Shown here piece by piece: positions 52,360 to 62,775 of a stretch of DNA of 64,000 nt. Under the pieces are notes generated by a model that saw only the letters and a list, made by a program, of their open reading frames with translations, did not search any database and was not told the origin of the DNA. The translations under genes and the position numbers were made by a program. The stretch lies in the NCBI RefSeq assembly GCF_018614135.1, contig NZ_JAGGOW010000014.1, positions 1-64,000 on the forward strand, read 5' to 3'. Position 1 is the first letter of the stretch; each line of letters begins with the position of its first letter. This DNA is from Streptomyces sp. ISL-66. Its GTDB lineage: Bacteria > Actinomycetota > Actinomycetes > Streptomycetales > Streptomycetaceae.

Positions 52360-53667
52360 ATGTCTGCCGCTTCCTCACGCACCCGCACCCGCCGCCGTGC
52401 CGCACCGGCTCCGGCGGCGCTGGCCGTGCTCGCCGCCCTGGCCTCGGCCGCCCTCCTCGCGGCGCCCGTCTCCGCCGCCGGGGCCGAGGGTGCCGGACCG
52501 CGGGCCGCCGCCGGCCCGGCGCCGCGCGAGGTGCTGTTCGTGGGGAACAACTGGGAGGGCACCGCCGACGTCCTCGCCTCCACCGGGGACCTCGCCAAGG
52601 TGGGCCGGATCGACATCGTCCCCGACAAGGAGGAGCGGCTCCGGGAGATCTACCTCAACCCGGTGAAGCTCGGCTACTTCCTGGGCATCCGGGCCACGGC
52701 GGGCGAGGGCCACGACCAGTTCGTGGACGACATGTACACCACCCCGGACGGCTCCGCCGTCGTCGCCTCCCGCCCCAGCTTCGCCGACGTCGTCTCCATC
52801 GACGTCCGCAGCGGCCGGATCAACTGGCGCTTCCCCGTCGCCGGTTACCGGGCCGACCACATGGCGCTCTCCCCGGACGGCACCCGCGTCGCGGTCTCCG
52901 CCTCCACCGCCAACACCGTGCACGTCCTCGACGTCGCGAGCGGCCGCCAGACCGGCTCCTTCACCACCGGCGACAAACCGCACGAGAACACCTTCACGCG
53001 GGACGGCCGGTTCCTGTGGAACAGCTCCATCGGCGACGTGACCTCCGCCCTCGACGCGCCGTGGCTGGACTGGACGAAGGGGGACCGGAAGATCACCGTC
53101 GTCGACACGCAGACCTTCCGCACGGTCCGGGTGATCGACATGCGGGCGCGCCTCGACGCCTTCGGCCGCTCCGACCTCTCCGACGCGGTGCGGCCCGTCT
53201 CCTTCAGCCCGGACGAGTCGAAGCTCTACTTCCAGGTGTCCTTCTTCAACGGCTTCGTCGAGTACGACGTGGCCGCCGACCGGATCACCCGGATCAAGCC
53301 CCTCCCCGAGAACCCGACCACCAGCACGGACCGCACCACCTGGGTCAACGACTCCCGTCACCACGGCATGTCCATGAGCCCGGACGGGACCAAGCTCTGC
53401 GTCGCCGGGACCATGGACGACTACGCGACCGTCGTGGACCGGGCCTCCCTCGCGCAGGGTCCGCTCGTACCTGCCGCCAAGCCGTACTGGGCGACCGTCG
53501 ACGGCGACGGCACCGGCTGCGTGATCTCCGAGAGCGGCGCCGACCAGGTCACGGCCATCGACTTCGCGACCGGGGCCAAGCGGGTGTCCGTGCCCGTCGG
53601 GGACCACCCGCAGCGGGTGCGGCTCGGGCACGTGCCGGCCGGCTGGACGGGCCCGGGGGCGCGCTGA
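52360..53667 (+). CDS. Secreted YVTN/YncE-like beta-propeller protein
   Basis: 435 residues. A signal peptide (basic start then ALAVLAALASAALLAAPVSA) has cleavage near AAGA. The mature chain consists of repeated blades with phrases such as LSPDGTRVAVSAST, NTVHVLDVASGRQTGSF, FSPDESKLYFQVSFF and MSPDGTKLCVAGTMDD, typical of YncE/WD40-like seven-blade propellers. The role is unknown; relatives bind surface ligands or act as scaffolds. ATG 52360 has GGAG upstream. It converges on the PLD pseudogene with ten bases between. Confidence 0.88.
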   Translation: MSAASSRTRTRRRAAPAPAALAVLAALASAALLAAPVSAAGAEGAGPRAAAGPAPREVLFVGNNWEGTADVLASTGDLAKVGRIDIVPDKEERLREIYLNPVKLGYFLGIRATAGEGHDQFVDDMYTTPDGSAVVASRPSFADVVSIDVRSGRINWRFPVAGYRADHMALSPDGTRVAVSASTANTVHVLDVASGRQTGSFTTGDKPHENTFTRDGRFLWNSSIGDVTSALDAPWLDWTKGDRKITVVDTQTFRTVRVIDMRARLDAFGRSDLSDAVRPVSFSPDESKLYFQVSFFNGFVEYDVAADRITRIKPLPENPTTSTDRTTWVNDSRHHGMSMSPDGTKLCVAGTMDDYATVVDRASLAQGPLVPAAKPYWATVDGDGTGCVISESGADQVTAIDFATGAKRVSVPVGDHPQRVRLGHVPAGWTGPGAR

Positions 53668-53677
53668 TCCGGCCGGG

Positions 53678-55048
53678 CTACACGGCTCCGCCGTACTGGG
53701 CCTCCGCGATCGCGGCGGCGCGCTGCTCACGGAAGTTCAGCACGTAGGCGTCGTGCACCGTCGGGCTGTTGTACTTCAACAGCGCCTCGTCGTTGCTGGT
53801 GAGGGCCATGCCGGTGTAGGTGTGGCTGCCGGCGAAGACGAGCTTCTGGTCCTTCGCGCCCTTGTACGAGCCTTCGATGAGCAGGTACTTGGTGTGGCTG
53901 GCCGTTCCGGAGACCTGGGGGTCGGCCGGGTTCTTCAGGTCGTCGTTGCTCAGACGGTGGAGGGAGATCTTGCCCTTCTCGGTCGTCCTCGTGAGCCAGT
54001 AGGCCGTCTCGCGGTGCACGCCCTCCGCTTCGTAATCGGCGAGCTTGCCGTAGACGACGTCGACGAAGCAGCCGGCGTTGGCCAGCTTCCAGAGCTTCTC
54101 GGCCACGACGGGCCGGGAGATGTGACCGTTGGCGATGCGGATCACGGTACGGCCGTCGGCCGTGCCGTGGCCGCCGGTGTTCCCGTAGCAGACCGGGGCA
54201 GTGGTCCCGTCGGGGTTCGTCACAGGGGTCTCGACCATGCTCAGGATGTTCTCGACGACGTCCGTCTTCGCGGCGGGATCCGTCGAGTTGCGCGGGAAGA
54301 AGTAGCCCTTGGCCAGCCCCGCCTCCACGTCGATCGCCAGGTTGTCGACCCGCCCGGAACCGTCCGGCAGCGCCTGGGACGCGGCCATCAGGTCGAAGTA
54401 GCGGGTGTAGCCGGCGTGCAGGACCGCGTTGTCGGCGACGGTCATGGCGTCGTTCTAGGCGGACTCGCGGTCCCACGCGGTGAGGTTGCCCGAGGACTGC
54501 ACGACGACGTTGTCGACCGGCTTGCCCTTGTCGGGAAGGCCGCTGCCGGTGGTCCGGGAGAAGAGGAAGAACTTGTTGTGGTTGACGCCGCCCGTGCCCT
54601 TGGCCAGGCACGGCTGGTTCGCGGCGCACACCCTGAACCAGGACTTGCCGTACGTCTCGCCCGAGGGCGGGGTCGCCGCGAAGGCTGCGGTCAGCTTGTC
54701 CCTCACCGTCGCACCGGAGCCGGACATCCAGGCGTCGGTGATGCTGTCGTCGTCGACGAGGACCTGCACGTTCACGTTCCTGCGGTGCGCCGCCGCGAGC
54801 TGATCCGCGAGCCAGCTCGATCCGAACAGGTACAGCGATATGCGGATGTTCGACCCGCTCTGGGCCCCATTGACGAGGCGGCCGAGCTGGCTGAGGATCG
54901 CGCCCTGCTCGGCTGTAGTGCCCTTGGGCTTGTTGAAGACGGGGCCGGTGGTCACGTACGTCGTCGTGTCCTCGGCAGAGGCGGACGGAGCGCCCACCGT
55001 CAGGAGGCCCCCGATGAGCAGGGCTGTGAGGATTCTCTTTCTGATCAC
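53678..55048 (-). pseudogene. Secreted phospholipase-D-like protein interrupted by an in-frame amber codon
   Basis: From GTG 55048 a signal peptide (RKRILTALLIGGLLTVG, cleavage after ASA) leads into a PLD fold. The first HKD-type motif is VNHNKFFLFS (H157, K159) and the second is SHTKYLLIEG (codons 385 and 387). TAG stands at codon 198 (54455-54457), and the reading frame continues in the same phase through NDAMTVADNAVLH to 53678. So the two halves of a single 456-residue protein are split exactly between the catalytic motifs by a nonsense change (a C-to-G from TAC, or similar). Both motifs are needed for activity, so the gene is probably inactive unless the stop is read through. An ATG at 54445 could restart the second half. 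Confidence 0.88.
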
Positions 55049-55111
55049 ACGGGCCACTTTATGAGCGCCATACGACGCGTGATGCTCCGGGGGGCCGCGG
55101 AGCGGGCGCGG

Positions 55112-55135
55112 CGGGGGCGGGTACGACCGCCCCCG
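55112..55135 (-). terminator. Hairpin between geosmin synthase and the PLD-like gene
   Basis: CGGGGGCGG-GTACGA-CCGCCCCCG is a 9-bp perfect stem, 18 bases after the geosmin synthase stop on the leftward strand. Confidence 0.65.
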
Positions 55136-55152
55136 GCGCGGGATCAGCGCTC

Positions 55153-57519
<2,367 letters not shown>

Positions 57520-57640
57520 TCACTTCATCGGGTGACCCGGGCGCCGTTCCGCGACGCGTGAGGCCGTCGGCGGCTAGGAGGCGCGAGCCCGGGCCCGGTC
57601 GCGGCCTCGGCCTGCGCGCGAGCGGGCCCCGGCGCGCGCC

Positions 57641-58369
57641 TCAGCCCCCGGCGGACTTCCGCTGGGCGAAGGCCGGGTAGAACGTGCGCAGCAGGCCGAA
57701 GGTCTCGGGGAAGTCGAGCTGGCCGGGGGCGGAGCTGGCGCCGAAGAAGGAGTAGGTGATCCGCGATCCGAGGGCGGGGAAGAAGACGCGGGAGACCGCG
57801 CCGATCTCGCCCATGGCGATGACGATCATCCGGGTGCCGTCGGCGCCGGCGCGCAGGAGCAGTGAGGCCAGCCGCCGTACGTCCTCCTCGGAGTGCACCA
57901 TGGTGGACACCTTGACCACGTCGGCGCCGGCGCTCTTCGCGTCGTCGACGACGGCCTGGAGTTCCTCCGCACCCGGGGTCAATTCAAAATTGTGATAGGA
58001 GACGATCGCCACAGTGTCGTGCCGGTGGGCGGCCTCGATCACTTCGGCGAGGATTTCCCGGGAGGAAAGCTCGATGTCCACGGCCTCGACCTGAGGGGCG
58101 AGCGCGCGGAACAGTTCGAGGCGCTCCGATTCCGTGCCCTTCCATGCGCCGCCCTCGCGGGTCGAACGGAGCGTGGCCAGGACCGGCAGTGCCTTGAACG
58201 CGTCCACCTGCGCCAGGACATGGGCCGTGTCGGTCCGCGCGTACCGGTCCACGCGCAGCTCGGCCACGTCGACGCCGGCGGCCTTCGCGGCCTGTGCGCG
58301 CGGCTCGGCATCGCTGTCGTCGAAGCTGACGGCCACCAGCGGAATCCCGCCGTCGAGAAGCGCCCGCAT
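57641..58369 (-). CDS. aroD: Type I 3-dehydroquinate dehydratase
   Basis: 242 residues. The Schiff-base Lys lies in DVVKVSTMV (K153 counting from the ATG at 58369) and the catalytic His in VSYHNFE (H126); AELRVDRYA and FGASSAPGQLDFP complete the type I aldolase-class signature. It converts 3-dehydroquinate to 3-dehydroshikimate. Streptomyces usually rely on the unrelated type II enzyme, so this copy may be an extra serving a specialised pathway. The start at 58369 has AGGAA ten bases upstream; the ATG at 58378 lies immediately against that site. Confidence 0.9.
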   Translation of the reverse strand: MRALLDGGIPLVAVSFDDSDAEPRAQAAKAAGVDVAELRVDRYARTDTAHVLAQVDAFKALPVLATLRSTREGGAWKGTESERLELFRALAPQVEAVDIELSSREILAEVIEAAHRHDTVAIVSYHNFELTPGAEELQAVVDDAKSAGADVVKVSTMVHSEEDVRRLASLLLRAGADGTRMIVIAMGEIGAVSRVFFPALGSRITYSFFGASSAPGQLDFPETFGLLRTFYPAFAQRKSAGG

Positions 58370-58545
58370 TGAATTCATTTCCTGGTCACAGCCTTTTCGA
58401 TTCTGATATCCGACGCGAACCACAAGGTGAACGGGGCGGATTATACGCGGAATCGGCAAGCGGGACGGGGCACGGGCGCCCCTCGGCTATCCGGCAGGTC
58501 TCAGTAGTGGCACGTGCGCCCGGCGTGAGCCCGCTCGGGGGACGG

Positions 58546-61500
58546 CTACTCGCCTTCCCCTTCGAGGTTGCCCTCCGTGTCGAGGTACACCTGGCGCAGC
58601 GCCTCCAGCACCTGCGGGTCGGGCTTCTCCCACATGCCGCGGGACTCCGCCTCCAGCAGCCGCTCCGCGATCCCGTGGAGGGCCCAGGGGTTGGCCTCCT
58701 CGAGGAAGGCGCGGTTCTCCGGGTCCAGGACGTACGTCTCGGTCAGCTTGTCGTACATCCAGTCGGCCACCACGCCGGTCGTGGCGTCGTAGCCGAAGAG
58801 GTAGTCGACGGTGGCCGCCAGCTCGAAGGCCCCCTTGTAGCCGTGGCGGCGCATCGCCTCGATCCACTTCGGGTTGACGACGCGGGCGCGGAAGACGCGG
58901 GAGGTCTCCTCCACCAGCGTGCGCGTCTTGACGGTCTCCGGCCGGGTCGAGTCGCCGATGTACGCCTCGGGGGCCTTGCCGCGCAGGGCGCGGACGGTGG
59001 CCACCATGCCGCCGTGGTACTGGAAGTAGTCGTCCGAGTCCGCGATGTCGTGCTCGCGGGTGTCCGTGTTCTTGGCCGCGACGGTGATCCGCTTGTAGGC
59101 GGTCTCCATCTCCTCGCGCGCGGGGCGCCCTTCGAGACCGCGGCCGTACGCGTAGCCGCCCCACACCGTGTAGACCTCCGCGAGGTCGGCGTCCGTGCGC
59201 CAGTCGCGGGAGTCGATCAGCTGCAGGATGCCCGCGCCGTACGTGCCCGGCCGCGAGCCGAAGATACGGGTGGTCGCCCGGCGCTCGTCACCGTGCACGG
59301 CCAGGTCCGCCTGCGCGTGGGCCCGTACGAAGTTGTCCTCCGCGGGCTCCTCCAGGGAGGCCGCCAGCCGCACCGCGTCGTCCAGCAGGCCGATGACGTG
59401 CGGGAACGCGTCGCGGAAGAAGCCCGAGATGCGCAGGGTCACGTCGATGCGCGGGCGGCCGAGCTCGGCGAGGGGGATCGGCTCCAGGCCGGTCACGCGG
59501 CGCGAGGCCTCGTCCCAGACCGGGCGGACGCCCAGCAGCGCCATGGCCTCGGCCACGTCGTCGCCCGAGGTGCGCATCGCGCTCGTGCCCCACAGGGACA
59601 GGCCGACGGACGCGGGCCATTCGCCGTTGTCCGTGCGGTAGCGGTTCAGGAGGGAGTCGGCCAGCGCCTGGCCGGTCTCCCACGCGAGGCGGGAGGGGAC
59701 CGCCTTCGGGTCGACCGAGTAGAAGTTGCGGCCGGTCGGCAGCACGTTGACCAGGCCGCGGAGCGGGGAACCGGACGGGCCCGCCGGGACGAAGGAGCCG
59801 TCCAGGGCGCTGACGACGTGGGTGATCTCGTCGGTGGTGCCGGCCAGGCGCGGGACGACCTCGCGGGCCGCGAAGTCCAGTACGGCCGCCACGTCCGCCG
59901 AGAAACCGGCCGCGACCGAAGCCACCGCCTCCGGCGCCCAGTTCGCGTCCTCCATCGCCTGGACCAGCGCGCGGGCCGCCTCCTCCGCCTCGTCGGCGGT
60001 GGTACGGGTGGCCGCGGACTCGTCCAGCCCGAGCGCCTCGCGCAGACCCGGGAGCGCCGTCGTACCGCCCCAGATCTGGCGGGCGCGCAGGATCGCCAGG
60101 ACCAGGTTCACGCGGGACGCGCCGGTCGGGGCGCCGCCCAGGACGTGCAGGCCGTCGCGGATCTGGGCGTCCTTGACCTCGCACAGCCAGCCGTCGACGT
60201 GCAGCAGGAAGTCGTCGAAGCCGTCGTCGTCGGGGCGCTCCGCGAGACCCAGGTCGTGGTCGAGCTTCGCGGCCTGGATCAGCGTCCAGATCTGGGCGCG
60301 GATGGCCGGCAGCTTCGCCGGGTCCATCGCGGAGATCTGGGCGTACTCGTCCAGGTGCTGCTCCAGGCGCGCGATGTCGCCGTACGACTCCGCGCGCGCC
60401 ATCGGCGGCACCAGGTGGTCGACCAGGGTGGCGTGCACGCGGCGCTTGGCCTGGGTGCCCTCGCCCGGATCGTTGACCAGGAACGGGTAGATGAGGGGCA
60501 GGTCGCCGAGCGCGGCGTCGGGGGCGCAGGCCGCGGACAGGCCGGCGTTCTTGCCCGGCAGCCACTCCAGGTTGCCGTGCTTGCCCAGGTGGATCATCGC
60601 GTCGGCGCCGAAACCGCCGTCCTCGGCGCGGGCCTGGATCCAGCGGTACGCGGCCAGGTAGTGGTGCGAGGGCGGCAGGTCCGGGTCGTGGTAGATCGCG
60701 ATCGGGTTCTCGCCGAAGCCGCGCGGCGGCTGGATCAGGATGAGGAGGTTCCCGCGGCGCAGGGCCGCGAGCACGATGTCGCCCTCGGGGTTGGCCGAAC
60801 GGTCCACGAACATGTTGCCCGGGGCCTCGCCCCAGTGCCGCTCGACGCTGCCCCGCAGCTCGGCGGGGAGCTCGGCGAACCAGCGCTTGTAGTCGGCCGC
60901 GGGGATGCGGACCGGGTTGCGGGCCAGCTGCTCCTCGGTGAGCCAGTCCTGGTCGTGGCCGCCGGCCTCGATCAGGGCGCGGATCAGGTCGTCGCCGTCA
61001 CCGGACACGAGGCCCGGGATGTCCTCGACGGGGCTGAAGTCGTAGCCGCCCGCGATGAGGGCGCGCAGCAGTTCCACGGCGCTGGCCGGGGTGTCGAGGC
61101 CGACCGCGTTGCCGATGCGGGAGTGCTTGGTGGGGTACGCGGAGAGGACGAGCGCGATCTTCTTGTCGCGGCGCTCGATGTGCCGCAGACGGGCGTGGCG
61201 CACGGCGATGCCGGCCACGCGGGCGGCCCGCTCCGGGTCGGCGACGTAGGCGGGCAGGCCGTCCTCGTCCAGCTCCTTGAAGGAGAAGGGGACGGTGATC
61301 AGACGGCCGTCGAACTCCGGGACGGCGACCTGGGTGGCGGCGTCGAGGGGGGACAGGCCCTCGTCGCTCTCCTCCCAGGCGCTGCGCGAACCGGTCAGGC
61401 ACAGGGCCTGGAGGATCGGCACGCCGAGGCCGGCGAGCGCGCCCGCGTCCCAGGACTCGTCGTCACCGCCCGCCGAGGCGGTGGCGGGCTTGGTGCCGCC

Positions 61501-62160
61501 GGCGGCGAGGACGGTGGTGATGACCGCGTCCGCTGACTCCAGCTCGGCGATCAGCTCCGGCTCGGGGGTGCGCAGCGAGGAGACGTAGAGCGGGATCGGC
61601 TGGGCGCCGTGGGCCTCGATCGCCTCGCAGAGGGAGTGCACGAAGGCGGTGTTGCCGCTCATCTGGTGTGCGCGGTAGTAGAGCACGGCCACCTTGGGGC
61701 CGGCGGCGTCCCGCGGCGCGGTCCGCTCCAGCGGACCCCAGGTGGGGGAGGCGGCCGGGGGCTCGAAGCCGTGGCCGGTGAGCAGCACGGTGTCGGAGAG
61801 GAAGCGGGCCAGCTGGTCCAGGTTGGCCGGGCCGCCGTGGGCGAGGTACCCGTGGGCCTCGGCGGCGATGCCGATCGGCACCGTCGAGGCCTCCATCAGC
61901 TGTGCGTCCGGGGCCTGTTCGCCGGTCAGGACGACGACCGGGCGGGTCTGGGAGGGGGCCAGGAGCAGGTCCAGGCCGTCCTGCCAGGCGCGCAGGCCGC
62001 CGAGGAGGCGTACGACGACCAGGTCGATGCCGTCGAGGAGGGCCGGCAGGTCGTCGAGGGGGAGGCGGGAGGGGTTCGCGAACCGGTACGGGACGGGGCC
62101 GTCCGCGGCGGCGCGGGCACTGAGCAGATCGGTGTCGGACGTCGACAGCAGCAGGATCAT
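58546..62160 (-). CDS. cobN: Cobaltochelatase subunit CobN
   Basis: 1204 residues, the large subunit of the aerobic cobalt chelatase, related to magnesium chelatase BchH. Recognisable stretches include VLSAYPTKHSRIGNAVGLDTPAS, LLILIQPPRGFGENPIAIYHDP, DAMIHLGKHGNLEWLPGK and VWGGYAYGRGLEGRPAREEM. It inserts Co2+ into hydrogenobyrinate a,c-diamide with the ATPase subunits CobS and CobT or ChlI/D-type partners, which are not in the window. It begins directly after a cobalamin riboswitch, so it should be repressed by adenosylcobalamin. Confidence 0.97.
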   Translation of the reverse strand: MILLLSTSDTDLLSARAAADGPVPYRFANPSRLPLDDLPALLDGIDLVVVRLLGGLRAWQDGLDLLLAPSQTRPVVVLTGEQAPDAQLMEASTVPIGIAAEAHGYLAHGGPANLDQLARFLSDTVLLTGHGFEPPAASPTWGPLERTAPRDAAGPKVAVLYYRAHQMSGNTAFVHSLCEAIEAHGAQPIPLYVSSLRTPEPELIAELESADAVITTVLAAGGTKPATASAGGDDESWDAGALAGLGVPILQALCLTGSRSAWEESDEGLSPLDAATQVAVPEFDGRLITVPFSFKELDEDGLPAYVADPERAARVAGIAVRHARLRHIERRDKKIALVLSAYPTKHSRIGNAVGLDTPASAVELLRALIAGGYDFSPVEDIPGLVSGDGDDLIRALIEAGGHDQDWLTEEQLARNPVRIPAADYKRWFAELPAELRGSVERHWGEAPGNMFVDRSANPEGDIVLAALRRGNLLILIQPPRGFGENPIAIYHDPDLPPSHHYLAAYRWIQARAEDGGFGADAMIHLGKHGNLEWLPGKNAGLSAACAPDAALGDLPLIYPFLVNDPGEGTQAKRRVHATLVDHLVPPMARAESYGDIARLEQHLDEYAQISAMDPAKLPAIRAQIWTLIQAAKLDHDLGLAERPDDDGFDDFLLHVDGWLCEVKDAQIRDGLHVLGGAPTGASRVNLVLAILRARQIWGGTTALPGLREALGLDESAATRTTADEAEEAARALVQAMEDANWAPEAVASVAAGFSADVAAVLDFAAREVVPRLAGTTDEITHVVSALDGSFVPAGPSGSPLRGLVNVLPTGRNFYSVDPKAVPSRLAWETGQALADSLLNRYRTDNGEWPASVGLSLWGTSAMRTSGDDVAEAMALLGVRPVWDEASRRVTGLEPIPLAELGRPRIDVTLRISGFFRDAFPHVIGLLDDAVRLAASLEEPAEDNFVRAHAQADLAVHGDERRATTRIFGSRPGTYGAGILQLIDSRDWRTDADLAEVYTVWGGYAYGRGLEGRPAREEMETAYKRITVAAKNTDTREHDIADSDDYFQYHGGMVATVRALRGKAPEAYIGDSTRPETVKTRTLVEETSRVFRARVVNPKWIEAMRRHGYKGAFELAATVDYLFGYDATTGVVADWMYDKLTETYVLDPENRAFLEEANPWALHGIAERLLEAESRGMWEKPDPQVLEALRQVYLDTEGNLEGEGE

Positions 62161-62161
62161 G

Positions 62162-62340
62162 CGGCGGCAGGCCTTCCTCGGGGTTTCCGCGCCCCGGGCA
62201 GTGAGGACAACGGGAGTTCCTGACTCATCCGGTGGCGGTGGCCCTCGGATTCACAGTGGCGGGACCGCGCCGGAATCGCACCGGGCTTCCTCCCATGTCG
62301 CCGTCCTCGGCGATGGCGGGCCTGTTGGCCGCCGAGGAGT
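62162..62340 (-). promoter_or_regulatory. Cobalamin riboswitch upstream of cobN
   Basis: Read leftward, the region contains GGAAGCCCGGTGCGATTCCGG, then GCGCGGTCCCGCCACTGTGA, the classic cobalamin riboswitch core, and near the start codon GGAAGGCCTGCC, which combines the B12-box-like element with the cobN ribosome site. TAAGAT at 62341-62346 is a good -10 box for it. Such riboswitches shut down translation or transcription when adenosylcobalamin is bound. Confidence 0.92.
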
Positions 62341-62470
62341 CATCTTAGGGGGCGGCCGGGTGGGGGTCGGTGGGCGGGTGCGGTGCCTTTGCCGGGGGCG
62401 TCCGTGGTACTTGGTGGCGCTGCGCCGTGGGTCGGTGGGTGCGGCGCCGTTGCCGGGGATCGGCCCCGGA

Positions 62471-62499
62471 CCTCGCGCCTCAAACGCCGGCGGGGCTGG
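62471..62499. repeat. Copy of the CGCGCCTCAAACGCCGGCGG intergenic repeat core
   Basis: The core here matches the copies at 28593-28619 and 42021-42048. It lies directly before the G-rich minisatellite. Confidence 0.8.
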
Positions 62500-62695
62500 A
62501 GGGGCGGGCGGGGTTGGAGCGGTGGGCGGGGTTGGAGCGGTGGAGCGGGGTTGGAGGGGTGGGCAGGGCCGGAGAGGCGGGGCGGGGTTGGAGAGGCGGA
62601 GCGGGGCCGGAGAGGTGGGGCAGGGTTGGAGAGGGGGGGGGGGTTGGAGAGGGGGGGGCGGGGCCGGAGAGGCGGGGCAGGGCCGGGATGTGCGG
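62498..62695. repeat. G-rich minisatellite of about ten imperfect 18-20-base units
   Basis: Repeats of the form GGGCGGGGTTGGAGCGGT, changing to GGGGCAGGGTTGGAGAGG and GGGCGGGGCCGGAGAGG. Runs of three or more G every few bases make G-quadruplex formation likely on the + strand. It fills most of the 615-base gap (62161-62775) between the cobN riboswitch and cobG, where no gene is seen. Confidence 0.88.
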
Positions 62696-62775
62696 ACGGT
62701 GGGGCTGGGGGGTGCCGGTCCGGGGTGGTGATCGACACAGGGGGCGGGCGCGGAATCCTGGGTATGCTCGCCGCC

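Noticed and set aside
62498..62695. Coding interpretation of the G-rich repeats
   Set aside because: The encoded Gly/Arg/Trp repeats vary in frame, have no start site and no third-position bias.
62700..62775. Second cobalamin riboswitch in front of cobG
   Set aside because: No GCCACTG core or B12 box on the + strand.
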